A stretch of DNA of 53,437 nt. Source: Acidobacteriota bacterium. Lineage in GTDB: Bacteria; Acidobacteriota; Terriglobia; Bryobacterales; Bryobacteraceae. Shown piece after piece: positions 17,529 through 25,716 of this stretch; positions within the stretch are counted from its first letter, which is position 1; each line of letters begins with the position of its first letter. A program made the translations under genes and the position numbers. The DNA is taken from assembly GCA_947470805.1 (NCBI GenBank), contig CANIVU010000056.1, positions 1 to 53,437 of the forward strand. The letters run 5' to 3'. The notes beneath the pieces are model-generated. The model searched no databases. It was not told where the DNA came from and saw only the letters and a list, made by a program, of their open reading frames with translations.

Positions 17529-18653
17529 CTACTTCTTCGCGGGCGCCAGCAACTTCTCCAGTAACCCTTCGAAGCCTCCCGAAACGTTCACGGTTCCGAC
17601 CTTCTCCGTCAACTTTTCGAGAGTTTCCAGCTCCTTCAGCCGGATCAGGATGGGGGACTCTTCCATCAACCGCGCGGTGTTCAGCAACGACCGGGTCGCC
17701 GCCGTTTCCTCACGCCGCTGGATCAGGTTGGCCTGCGCCCGCTTCTCCGCCGCCACCACCTGGTTCAAGATCTCCCGGATCTCCCCAGGCAGGATAACGT
17801 CCTTCAGCGCCATCGTTCCCACTTCCACGCCAACGGCCGCCATCTCCTCGCGGATAGCCTCGGCCGAAGCGGGTTCAATGTCCACCTTCTCCTGCAACAG
17901 TTCGTCCAGCGTGCGCCGCCCCAACGTCCGCCGTACGGCGAGCTGCAGCAATCGGTACAGCGCCTCGCCGGCATTCCGTACGGTTCGCGCGGCCAGCATC
18001 GGATCGGTCACACGGAATTCGGCCGAGATGTTCACCCGCAGCGTCACCTTGTCTTTCGTCAGGATCTCCTGCGCATTCACTTCCAGCACCTGCCGGCGCA
18101 ACTCCACCAACTCCACCCGCACGTTCCCCCGCGCCACCCAGAACCCATGCATCCCAGGTCCCACGTTGCGCACGAGTTGGCCGTTGACGAAGATCAGTCC
18201 AGTGGACTGCTCCGGTACCATGATGAACTGAACCCGGGCGGCAACCGATCCGAGACGCGTCAACGCCGGGATCAGCGAAGCCTCCACGGCGGGCTCGGCC
18301 ACGATGTCGAATTCACGCACTGTCACCGTGCGCGGGGCACGCCAAACCAGCGCCGATTCTCCGGGGCTCAGCACACGAATTACGACGCCGTCGGCAAAGA
18401 CGATCGCCGTGCGGTCCTCGCCCACCACCACGCGGACAAAGTTCTCATCCACCAGTGCCGACGCCGACCGTACCAAACCCTCCGCCAGCGTGGGCCGCAG
18501 CACGGCGTCGAGCGTGGACACAATCTCGACCTCCAGACCCCGCCGCAGCGAGAACATCCGGTGCACCCCGGGCCCCTCAATCGCCTGCAGTTGCCCGTTC
18601 ATGAACACCAGCGCGCGCTCCATCTCTCGCACAACGATCCGCTTCCAAATCAT
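17529..18653 (-). CDS. SPFH/Band 7 protein, slipin family
   Basis: A 374-residue protein with a long N-terminal region (MIWKRIVVREMERALVFMNGQ) and an SPFH core from about residue 165 (STGLIFVNGQLVRNVGPGMHGFW, then LEVNAQEILTKDKVTLRVN). An Ala/Glu-rich helical segment (VVAAEKRAQANLIQRREETAATR) follows. Slipins form membrane-associated ring or scaffold assemblies and are often tied to membrane stress and proteolysis; no NfeD or protease partner is adjacent. The ATG at 18653 is supported by GGAGGG about eight bases upstream. It ends six bases from the convergent kinase gene. Confidence 0.87.
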   Translation of the reverse strand: MIWKRIVVREMERALVFMNGQLQAIEGPGVHRMFSLRRGLEVEIVSTLDAVLRPTLAEGLVRSASALVDENFVRVVVGEDRTAIVFADGVVIRVLSPGESALVWRAPRTVTVREFDIVAEPAVEASLIPALTRLGSVAARVQFIMVPEQSTGLIFVNGQLVRNVGPGMHGFWVARGNVRVELVELRRQVLEVNAQEILTKDKVTLRVNISAEFRVTDPMLAARTVRNAGEALYRLLQLAVRRTLGRRTLDELLQEKVDIEPASAEAIREEMAAVGVEVGTMALKDVILPGEIREILNQVVAAEKRAQANLIQRREETAATRSLLNTARLMEESPILIRLKELETLEKLTEKVGTVNVSGGFEGLLEKLLAPAKK

Positions 18654-18845
18654 CTCCCTGCCCTCCTTCCCTTTCCTAAGTTGAGGCCAACCAGTCCGCG
18701 TCAATCTCCGCCGTCATAGCGGGCCGAAGCTAAAAGCCAACCCACAACTCACATGGGATGGCATGTTCCGCCAGGCGCATAGCTATGCCCCGAATGGCAG
18801 CGGCCCAGAGGGCCCCGTTGTTACCGAAACAGTTTTCAAGACTGT

Positions 18846-18920
18846 TGGTGCATGAAACAGGATTCGAACCTGTAACCCCGGATGTTCAAGATCCGTGCTC
18901 TACCCTTGAGCTATTCATTC
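18846..18920 (-). tRNA. tRNA with UGA anticodon (Ser codon UCA) but short variable loop
   Basis: On the minus strand from 18920 the cloverleaf reads: acceptor GAATGAA, TA, D-stem GCTC/GAGC with loop AAGGGTA, anticodon stem CGGAT/ATCCG with loop CTTGAAC (anticodon TGA), a five-base variable loop, T-stem ACAGG/CCTGT with loop TTCGAAT, acceptor TTCATGC, A and encoded CCA. All stems pair except position 2 of the acceptor (A opposite G). UGA would read serine UCA, but serine tRNAs have a long variable arm and this one does not. It is therefore an unusual or decaying tRNA of uncertain charging identity. Confidence 0.8.
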
Positions 18921-19222
18921 GTGGTCGGTTAATACGGATCTGGCAGCCGGTACGCAGTAACTGAATCAGCCTGCGCCGCGCAGTGAAATACTGCCGCCTC
19001 AGGGCGGCCACATCCCGAATTAACACGCTTGCGAGCCACCCGCGGGTGGCAATTCCAATATGCCGCGTCAGACGCGCGGCGAACTACCTTGTCTCGGACA
19101 AGTTAGCCACGCGAACTGATTTGTATGTAAGTCAGAGTTCGTGTGAATCATCAATATGTCGTTCCTGCGACTCAGTCAGAGTAACATGCATAAAGCACCA
19201 CATGCAAGAGGTGTTTTGTGTT
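18921..19222. other. Gene-free spacer with a cluster of short perfect hairpins
   Basis: I see no convincing gene in this ~300-base stretch. It holds five closely spaced inverted repeats: CTGCG/CGCAG (18971-18983), GCCGCC/GGCGGC (18993-19008), a 16-base palindrome GCCACCCGCGGGTGGC (19035-19050), GCCGCG/CGCGGC (19062-19080) and CTTGTC/GACAAG (19088-19102). It sits 5' of the minus-strand tRNA and 3' of the minus-strand sulfatase, so some hairpins may terminate sulfatase transcription, although T runs are lacking. Confidence 0.7.
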
Positions 19223-20524
19223 TTATTGCGCTATTCGCAAAAAAGAACCATCCCCGGTCTTTGATGCCCAGGCCCGCAGCAACGTCCGGTGGTCCTGCAG
19301 AATCGTCCCCGCCTGCGGCGCCAGATTGAACGTCTCGCCAGGATCCGCTTCCAAATCGAACAACTGTTCCGGACGCGCACCGGAGTTAAACCGGATGTAC
19401 TTGTATCGTTGTGTCCGGATCATTCGCCCCTCCCGCCCCGCGTCCTCATAACGGAGTTGGCTGGCCACAAAGGGCCGCGTGAACGGCGCCATCAGGTTGA
19501 CCCCGCGCATATCGACAGGCGCCGAAACTCCCGCCACCGCGCAGAGCGTTGGCACGATATCGGTCAGAGTTGCCAACGAATCATTGACGCCAGCCGCAAT
19601 CGCCGGTCCCGCCAGGAAGAACGGCACCCGCAGCGACTCCTCGTAGAACGAAGCCTTCTGCGCCCATCGGTGCGCGCCCATCCCCTCCCCGTGGTCACTG
19701 GCAAACACAATCACCGTGTCCTGCTCTAACCCGCTCTCCCGCAGCGCCCGCAGCACCTTCCCGATCTCCCCATCCACCTGCTCCACCATCCGGTAGTAGT
19801 CGTGGTGGTAAAGGCGCATGTCATCGCGTCGCCACTCGCTAGCAATCCCCACAGCTTGCGACATCAGGTCGTACCCGGCCGTCCGGTGATACTGAATCGC
19901 CTCGGGTTCATTCGGGTCCACGGCCATGTTCAACGGCGCCGGTGGCATCACGGCGGAAGCAGGCAACTCCCGCGTCCCTTTATGTGCACGAATCCAATCG
20001 CAGATGTCGTGCGGGTTCATGAACGACGCCACCATCAAAAATGGCGCGCCCGGCTTCCGGCGCAGCCACTCCGCGCAGGCGTTCGACAACGGCGCGTCCA
20101 TGTCCTTTCCCAACGCCGACCCACCGATCAGCTTCGTAAATCCAGTCATCCCGTCGAACGTCTTCGGCAGGTGCCATTTGCCGCCGTAAACCGTCTCGTA
20201 CCCGGCCCCCCGGAACAACTCCCCCAATGACGCCATGCCCGCCGGAATCGCCCCGTTATTGCCCATCACGCCCGTCTCATTCGGCATCCGCCCGGTGAAG
20301 ATCGCCGACCGCGACGGCGAACAAACCGGGTACGGGCAAATTGCATTCGTGAACACCATTCCCCGACGCGCAATCGAATCCATCGCCGGCGTTTTCAGCC
20401 ACGAATTCCCGCACCCGCTCCAGGCGTTGTGCGTCTGCTGATCCGTCAAAATCACCAGAACATTGGGCCGTTTCTGCGCCTTTACTTGCAGCATCGGCGC
20501 CGCCAACAACGACCGCCGCGTCAT
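19223..20524 (-). CDS. Type I sulfatase (formylglycine-dependent), exported
   Basis: A 433-residue arylsulfatase-family enzyme. The N terminus MTRRSLLAAPML resembles a Tat signal. The metal site begins at VLVILTDQQ, and the formylglycine signature is CSPSR (in CPYPVCSPSRSAIFTGRMP, near residue 70), so activation by a formylglycine-generating enzyme or anSME encoded elsewhere is needed. Further signatures are GKWHLPK and ASDHGEGMGAHR. It likely removes sulfate from a polysaccharide outside the cytoplasm. The ATG overlaps the stop of the upstream Gfo/Idh/MocA gene by one base. Confidence 0.9.
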   Translation of the reverse strand: MTRRSLLAAPMLQVKAQKRPNVLVILTDQQTHNAWSGCGNSWLKTPAMDSIARRGMVFTNAICPYPVCSPSRSAIFTGRMPNETGVMGNNGAIPAGMASLGELFRGAGYETVYGGKWHLPKTFDGMTGFTKLIGGSALGKDMDAPLSNACAEWLRRKPGAPFLMVASFMNPHDICDWIRAHKGTRELPASAVMPPAPLNMAVDPNEPEAIQYHRTAGYDLMSQAVGIASEWRRDDMRLYHHDYYRMVEQVDGEIGKVLRALRESGLEQDTVIVFASDHGEGMGAHRWAQKASFYEESLRVPFFLAGPAIAAGVNDSLATLTDIVPTLCAVAGVSAPVDMRGVNLMAPFTRPFVASQLRYEDAGREGRMIRTQRYKYIRFNSGARPEQLFDLEADPGETFNLAPQAGTILQDHRTLLRAWASKTGDGSFLRIAQ

Positions 20525-21708
20525 CACGCCTGCTCCACCTTCCACTCCTTCGCATTCCACCGCATCCGCCGCCCATGCTTCATCGAAAGATTCGCCAACT
20601 GCACCACCAGCGCCGCCTGGAAGCCCAGCGCCACCGGCGCCGTCGGCTTCTGCCGGGTGCGAATGCACTCCAGGAAATTCCGCACATGTAGCTCCGTCGC
20701 GAAGCCAAATCCCCGTGCCGACTTCTTCTCCAGCAACACCTCTTCTTCCTTCCCCGCCGCATACACGCGGCACGTCTCCCGCCCAATATCCATCCGCGCC
20801 TTCGTCCCGTCCAACTGGTTCAACTGATCGTTCTTCGACGCATACTTCATCGCCGCATAGTTGAGCGAAAACACGCCCAGAAAATCCTCCGGATACTCCG
20901 CCGTCACCACCACACTGTCGGCCGTATCAACGCCGGACCGGTGCGGCCGCCCGCCCGCCGCCGTCACCGCCAGCGGATACGACGCGTCCATCAACATGTG
21001 GAAGCCGTCGAAAACATGCGCCCCCTGATCGGCCACAATGCCCCCCGCGTAGTCGGAATACAACCGCCAATTCCGAAACCGTGAAGCATCCACCGGCCGC
21101 TTCACCGCCGGCCCCTGCCACTGCTCCCAATCCAGCTTCCCCTCCAGCGGAGTTTCCTTCCCTGGGTTGATCTGGTTGTTCAACCACCACCCGCGCACCA
21201 TCCGCACACTGCCCAACGTGCCACTCCGCACCACGTCCCGCGCCTGCTGGTACAAGTCGTACGACCGCCGCTGCATACCCACCTGCACAATCCTGTGCGA
21301 CGCTCGCTCCGCATGCACCAGCTCCACGCCCTGCTCCGGCGTCTGGCACAGCGGCTTCTCCACGTAGACATCCTTGCCCGCCGCCAGCGCGTCCAGCACC
21401 ATGCGGTGATGCCAGTGCTCCGGCGTCGCGATCAGCACCGCATCAATCGTCCGGTCCGCCAAAATGTCCTGATACCGCCTCACCGCCCGCGCCGGTTCAT
21501 TCTGCGCCTTGCGCACCACGCCCAGCGCCCGCTCCAGGTTCGGCTCATACACGTCGCAGATCGCGCCCACACGCAGCGCCATGTCCTTCTGGAACTCCGT
21601 CATCACGTACGTGCCGCGGCCACCTGCGCCGATCACGCCCAGCGTCACCCGTCCCTCGGCGGCAAAGGCCACGCCGCTTGCGCCCATCCAGAACTGTCGT
21701 CGATTCAT
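20524..21708 (-). CDS. Gfo/Idh/MocA-family oxidoreductase with Tat signal
   Basis: A 394-residue NAD(P)-dependent oxidoreductase. A twin-arginine N terminus (MNRRQFWMGASGVAFA) precedes the Rossmann motif VIGAGGRGTYV; the family EKP motif is in VYVEKPLCQTPEQG near residue 115, and the C-terminal domain is the usual alpha/beta sheet. Tat export would carry the folded enzyme with its nucleotide across the membrane, as in Gfo from Zymomonas. It probably acts on a sugar or cyclitol. It is the first gene of the minus-strand unit with the sulfatase and is divergent from the ADH gene across a palindromic operator. Confidence 0.88.
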   Translation of the reverse strand: MNRRQFWMGASGVAFAAEGRVTLGVIGAGGRGTYVMTEFQKDMALRVGAICDVYEPNLERALGVVRKAQNEPARAVRRYQDILADRTIDAVLIATPEHWHHRMVLDALAAGKDVYVEKPLCQTPEQGVELVHAERASHRIVQVGMQRRSYDLYQQARDVVRSGTLGSVRMVRGWWLNNQINPGKETPLEGKLDWEQWQGPAVKRPVDASRFRNWRLYSDYAGGIVADQGAHVFDGFHMLMDASYPLAVTAAGGRPHRSGVDTADSVVVTAEYPEDFLGVFSLNYAAMKYASKNDQLNQLDGTKARMDIGRETCRVYAAGKEEEVLLEKKSARGFGFATELHVRNFLECIRTRQKPTAPVALGFQAALVVQLANLSMKHGRRMRWNAKEWKVEQA

Positions 21709-21726
21709 AATCTGTGTAACAGCAAA

Positions 21727-21747
21727 CGTATCGCATTTTGCGATACG
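21727..21747. promoter_or_regulatory. Perfect 9-3-9 palindrome between divergent catabolic operons (candidate operator)
   Basis: Arms CGTATCGCA (21727-21735) and TGCGATACG (21739-21747) flank TTT. It lies in the 52-base gap between the divergent Gfo/Idh/MocA and ADH starts, so one bound regulator could control both units. The half-site size fits GntR-, LacI- or IclR-type repressors, but no regulator gene is next to it, so the cognate protein is unknown. Confidence 0.75.
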
Positions 21748-21760
21748 GTAAAGGACAGCA

Positions 21761-22792
21761 ATGAAAGCGCTATTACTCAAGGAATACATGCAGCTCGAAG
21801 TGACCGAAGTTCCCGAACCGGAACTCGGCCCCGAAGACCTGCTCGTCCGCGTCCGCGCCTGCGGAATCTGCGGCAGTGACATTCACGGTATCGACGGCTC
21901 CACCGGCCGCCGCATCCCGCCGTTGGTGATGGGCCATGAAGCCGCCGGCTTCGTCGCCAAAGTCGGCAGCGCCGTGACGCAATGGAGCGTCGGCGACCGC
22001 ATCACTTTCGACTCCATGATCTCCTGCGGCAAGTGCCATTTCTGCCGCTCCGGCCACATGAATCTGTGCGAAAACCGCATGGTTCTCGGCGTCTCCTGCG
22101 GCGACTACCGCCGCCACGGCGCCTTCGCCGAATTCGTCGCCGTGCCCCAGCACATCTGCTACAAGCTGCCCGACGAACTTCCCTTCGAACACGCCGCGTT
22201 GATCGAAGCCGTCTCGGTCGCCGTTCACGCCGTCGAAGTTACCCCGGTTCACCTTGGTGACACCGCCGTCGTCGTCGGCGCCGGCATGATCGGCCTGCTC
22301 ACAATCCAGGCCGCCAAGAACGCCGGTTGCACCACCGTCTACGCCGTCGATCTCGACGACGCCAAGCTCGCCCTCGCCAAGGAACTCGGCGCCGCCGAAG
22401 GCTTCAATCCGAAGTCCTGCGACCCCGCCGAAGAGATCCTCAAGCGCACCGGCGGCCGCGGTGCCGACATCGTTCTCGAAGCCGTCGGCGCCACCGATCC
22501 CATTAAGACCGCGCTCGCCTGTGTTCGCAAGGGCGGCACCGTGACTTTGATCGGCAACATCACCCCGAAGATCGAACTCAACCTGCAATCGGTTGTCACC
22601 CGCGAAATCCGTCTCCAGGGCACCTGCGGCTCCAACGGCGAATATCCCGCCTGTATCGATCTCCTCGTCAAAGGCCTAATCAAAGTCGACTCGATGATCA
22701 GCGCCAAGGTCTCGCTCGATGACGCCCCCGACGCCTTCCGCCGTCTCTATAACCACGAACCCAATCTGATGAAGGTGATCGTCCAGCCGTGA
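21761..22792 (+). CDS. Zinc-dependent medium-chain alcohol dehydrogenase (polyol/sugar type)
   Basis: A 343-residue MDR-family dehydrogenase similar to sorbitol and galactitol-1-phosphate dehydrogenases. The catalytic zinc site is in CGICGSDIHG and GHEAAG, the structural zinc in CGKCHFCRSGHMNLC, and the NAD motif is VVGAGMIGLL near residue 170. It would oxidise a secondary alcohol of a sugar or polyol in the cytoplasm. The start is the ATG right after GGA at 21752. Its stop overlaps the SDR start (GTGA), so the two enzymes are made together and probably act in one pathway. Confidence 0.9.
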   Translation: MKALLLKEYMQLEVTEVPEPELGPEDLLVRVRACGICGSDIHGIDGSTGRRIPPLVMGHEAAGFVAKVGSAVTQWSVGDRITFDSMISCGKCHFCRSGHMNLCENRMVLGVSCGDYRRHGAFAEFVAVPQHICYKLPDELPFEHAALIEAVSVAVHAVEVTPVHLGDTAVVVGAGMIGLLTIQAAKNAGCTTVYAVDLDDAKLALAKELGAAEGFNPKSCDPAEEILKRTGGRGADIVLEAVGATDPIKTALACVRKGGTVTLIGNITPKIELNLQSVVTREIRLQGTCGSNGEYPACIDLLVKGLIKVDSMISAKVSLDDAPDAFRRLYNHEPNLMKVIVQP

Positions 22793-23586
22793 GCAACCCC
22801 ACCCCCTACTTCAATCTGACCGGCAAGGTGGCCATCGTCACCGGCGCCTCCCGCGGTCTCGGCCAGTACTTCGGCCGCGCCCTCGCCAAGTCCGGTGCCG
22901 ATCTCGTCATCACCAGCCGCCGCAAGGACGACTGCGCTGATTTCGTCAAGGAGATCGAAGCCCTCGGCCGCAAGGCCATACCAGTCGAACTCGACGTGCG
23001 CAACTACGACAGCATCGTGCAATTTGCCGAGGAAGCCGAAGCCGCCTACGGCAAGATCGATATCCTCGTCAACAACGCCGGTTGCAACGTGCGCAAGCCC
23101 GCCGTCGACATCAGCTGGGATGAGTACAACCTCGTGCTCGAAACCAATCTGCGCGGCACGTTCTTCGTCGCCCAGCAGATCGCGAAGAAAATGATCCCCC
23201 GTGAATACGGGCGCATCGTCAACATCGGATCCGTCACCAGCGTCTTCGGCTACGCCGGCATCGCGCCGTATTGCGCCAGCCGCGGCGGCGTCAAACAGCT
23301 CACCATGGCCCTGGCCGACGAGTGGGGCCGCTTCGGCATCACCGTCAATTGCCTCGCGCCCGGCTGGTTCCGCACCGAACAGAACAAGGTCCTCTACGAC
23401 AACCAGGAATGGCTCGAGTACCTGAAGGATCGCATCCCGGTAAAGCGCCCCGGCCAGCCGAACGATCTCGATGGAGCCGTGGTCTTCCTCGCCTCCGAAG
23501 AGAGCCGTTACGTCTCCGGCCAGACGCTGCTGGTCGACGGTGGCATCTCCACCGGCGCCACCCGCGCCTCCGTGTCCCCTAAGTAG
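22789..23586 (+). CDS. Classical SDR oxidoreductase (gluconate 5-dehydrogenase-like) with YxxxR active site
   Basis: A 265-residue short-chain dehydrogenase. The cofactor motif is GASRGLG (residues 18-24), the NNAG motif is present, the catalytic Ser is in NIGSVTS, and the Tyr is in APYCASRGG. The residue four after the Tyr, nearly always Lys, is Arg here (codon CGC). The C-terminal part (GQTLLVDGGIS) is normal. It is coupled to the zinc ADH by a GTGA overlap and probably works on a keto-sugar acid or similar. It overlaps the convergent DinB gene by eight bases. Confidence 0.88.
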   Translation: MSNPTPYFNLTGKVAIVTGASRGLGQYFGRALAKSGADLVITSRRKDDCADFVKEIEALGRKAIPVELDVRNYDSIVQFAEEAEAAYGKIDILVNNAGCNVRKPAVDISWDEYNLVLETNLRGTFFVAQQIAKKMIPREYGRIVNIGSVTSVFGYAGIAPYCASRGGVKQLTMALADEWGRFGITVNCLAPGWFRTEQNKVLYDNQEWLEYLKDRIPVKRPGQPNDLDGAVVFLASEESRYVSGQTLLVDGGISTGATRASVSPK

Positions 23587-24043
23587 CCAGTTGGAATAGA
23601 TGGTTCCGGTCATGACCGGCCATCGTTTCCACCAGAGTGCGGAACGTCATCGCTCCGCGCTCTGGATGGCTTAACTCTTTCGCAAACATGCCCTCCGGCT
23701 GAGCCGCGATGAACTGCACATTCCACGTGCGAACCGCCGAGAAAACAGCCAGCGCCGTCTCCAGATCGGCCGCGGCATAGCCGCGTGCCCAGGCGTCCTG
23801 GTCGAACGGCTGAATCACATGGTTGTCTTCCGCTACTGCCTGGCGCAGATGCATCGCGAAGACAATCTCCGTATCCGCCAGGTGCGCCAGAATCTGCCGC
23901 GCCGTCCAGGCGCCCTCCGCCCGCGGCTTGTCCGTCGTGCCGGCCACGCCGTGGCTCGCCATCGCCTCCCGGAGCTTTTGCGGAGTCTCCCGAATGACAG
24001 CCAAAGGGTCCAGCCCTTCCATCCACAGGGAATCGGGGTTCAT
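23579..24043 (-). CDS. DinB-family putative metal-dependent protein
   Basis: A 154-residue four-helix-bundle protein of the DinB/YfiT superfamily. The three likely metal-binding histidines are visible: one in ILAHLADTE near residue 54 and two in GHDRNHLFQL near the C terminus. Family members include thiol-dependent S-transferases, but many have no assigned function. The start ATG lies about 30 bases from the divergent phosphodiesterase gene. The 3' end overlaps the SDR gene by eight bases. Confidence 0.85.
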   Translation of the reverse strand: MNPDSLWMEGLDPLAVIRETPQKLREAMASHGVAGTTDKPRAEGAWTARQILAHLADTEIVFAMHLRQAVAEDNHVIQPFDQDAWARGYAAADLETALAVFSAVRTWNVQFIAAQPEGMFAKELSHPERGAMTFRTLVETMAGHDRNHLFQLAT

Positions 24044-24075
24044 ATACGTTCATTATGCATTTGGCAGAATAGAAG

Positions 24076-25716
24076 TTGCCCTCTCCGATTCGCGTTCTCT
24101 TCTTCCTCCTCTGCCTCGCTGCCCCCGCGCAGACCGTCTATCTCTTCTCCCTCGACGGCCTCGGTCACCAGTTGTTGACGAAGTCTCCCGTCACCGCCCC
24201 CTTGAAAACCCTCCGTCGCCTCGCGGCCCGCGGTGCCATGGCCGATGGCATCCAGCCCGCCTTCCCCAGCGCCACCGGCAACTCCCACGCCGCGCTCTGG
24301 ACCGGCGTCTACGGCGATGTTTCGAACATCACCTCCAACAGCCAGCCCTATCTCCCCCGTGCCGCCCACACGTTTCTCGAACGCAATAACGGCTACCGGT
24401 CCGATCAACTCGCCGCTGAACCGCTCTGGGTGTCCGCTGGCCGTCAGGGCCTGAAATCGGTCGCTTACCAGGCCCCGCAGGTCTTCCCCTTTCGCCCCTT
24501 CACGACACACCCCAACGCAACTTTAATCAACGGATACCAGTCCCGCCAGATCGCCGGCCACACCATCCTTCGCCGCAAGGATCTGATCTTTGATTCCCCC
24601 ACCGGCTTCCATTTCAAACACGGCCCACTCACGCTCCGCGGTACGCTCACCGCCACCGGTGTCACCGTCGAAAACACGGTCGTCCGCCTCGCGCCCGTCG
24701 AAACAAAACCCCCGCTGCAGCGCCCGCTGGCCCGCCACTTCAGCGATGGACTCTACTTGGCCGATCCCGTCCCCGCCGTCATCTATTTCCGCCTCTTCGA
24801 ATTCACCGCGGCCGACCTGCTCCTCTACGTCTCCCCCATCCAGGAACTCGCCATCAGCCAAGGCGAAGCAACGGCGATGCTCCGCGAAGCCGGCGGCTTT
24901 ATCGGCAATACCCATTTCGGACCCAAGCTCACCACCAGCCAGTCGCTCGAAGTCATGGAACTACTGACGCGCCAGAACGCGCGCCATACGCTGTGGCTCG
25001 CCGAACATCTCCGCCCCGCCCTCTTCATCGGCTACATCCCCATCTGTGACGAACTCGGCCATCAGTTCCTCGGCCGCCACGAACAGGGCGATGCCGACGC
25101 CACCCGCGCCATGCTCTGGGGCTTCACCATCGCAGAACGCTGGCTCCAACAGGTCGCGCCGTTGGTGACAAAGCAAGACCATCTCATCATCACCGCCGAT
25201 CACGGCATGGCGCCCATCTCCAAACTGGTGAATGTCAACGAAGCTCTCCGCCGCGCCGGCCTCGGCAAAGCCGCCACTCACGTCTACAATTCGGTGCTGA
25301 TCAACACCACGGATTGGAAAGGCGGCACCGTACAGAACCGCGATGCCGTCCGCGCCCTTGTCCGCAAAACGCTCGAAGAGACCGGCGTCTTCACCGCTTT
25401 CTATACCCCCGAAGAACACGGCAAAAACTACGGCATCAGCGGCCCCGCCGGCAGCGATCTCTACTTCGATCTCAAGCCCGGCTTCAGCGTTCGCGATACC
25501 GTCGGCGAACTCTTCCCCCCGCTCGATAAACCCATCGGTTCCCACGGCTTCGTCCCCGACCGGCCCGACATGCTGGCCACGCTGATCGTCGCCGGTCCGC
25601 GCATCGGCAAGGCCACAAAATGGCCCCGCCTGAAATCGATCGACGTTGCTCCACTAGCCGCCAAATTGCTGGGCATCGAGCCCCCGAAACAAGCCCGCGG
25701 ACGCAGCCCTCTCTAA
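24076..25716 (+). CDS. Secreted type I phosphodiesterase / nucleotide pyrophosphatase-like hydrolase
   Basis: A 546-residue alkaline-phosphatase-superfamily enzyme with a signal peptide (LPSIRVLFFLLCLAAPAQ pattern after a TTG start; no ATG fits). The di-metal site is visible: FSLDGLG (Asp), PSATGNSHAALWTG with the presumed Thr nucleophile near residue 60, CDELGHQFLG (Asp, His), ITADHGM (Asp, His) and GSHGFVPDRPDM (His). It would cleave phosphodiester or pyrophosphate bonds outside the cytoplasm, serving phosphate or nucleotide scavenging. It overlaps the convergent TonB receptor by four bases. Confidence 0.85.
   Translation: MPSPIRVLFFLLCLAAPAQTVYLFSLDGLGHQLLTKSPVTAPLKTLRRLAARGAMADGIQPAFPSATGNSHAALWTGVYGDVSNITSNSQPYLPRAAHTFLERNNGYRSDQLAAEPLWVSAGRQGLKSVAYQAPQVFPFRPFTTHPNATLINGYQSRQIAGHTILRRKDLIFDSPTGFHFKHGPLTLRGTLTATGVTVENTVVRLAPVETKPPLQRPLARHFSDGLYLADPVPAVIYFRLFEFTAADLLLYVSPIQELAISQGEATAMLREAGGFIGNTHFGPKLTTSQSLEVMELLTRQNARHTLWLAEHLRPALFIGYIPICDELGHQFLGRHEQGDADATRAMLWGFTIAERWLQQVAPLVTKQDHLIITADHGMAPISKLVNVNEALRRAGLGKAATHVYNSVLINTTDWKGGTVQNRDAVRALVRKTLEETGVFTAFYTPEEHGKNYGISGPAGSDLYFDLKPGFSVRDTVGELFPPLDKPIGSHGFVPDRPDMLATLIVAGPRIGKATKWPRLKSIDVAPLAAKLLGIEPPKQARGRSPL

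Noticed and set aside
18846-18920. Plus-strand tRNA (anticodon loop GTTCAAG)
   Set aside because: The T-loop, D-loop and CCA motifs are only correct when read on the minus strand.
18758-18964. Plus-strand ORF over the UGA-anticodon tRNA
   Set aside because: It overlaps a full cloverleaf on the minus strand and shows no protein family features.
20525-20773. N-terminal extension of the sulfatase
   Set aside because: It lies antisense-free but out of frame inside the Gfo/Idh/MocA gene; the ATG at 20524 gives a proper signal peptide.
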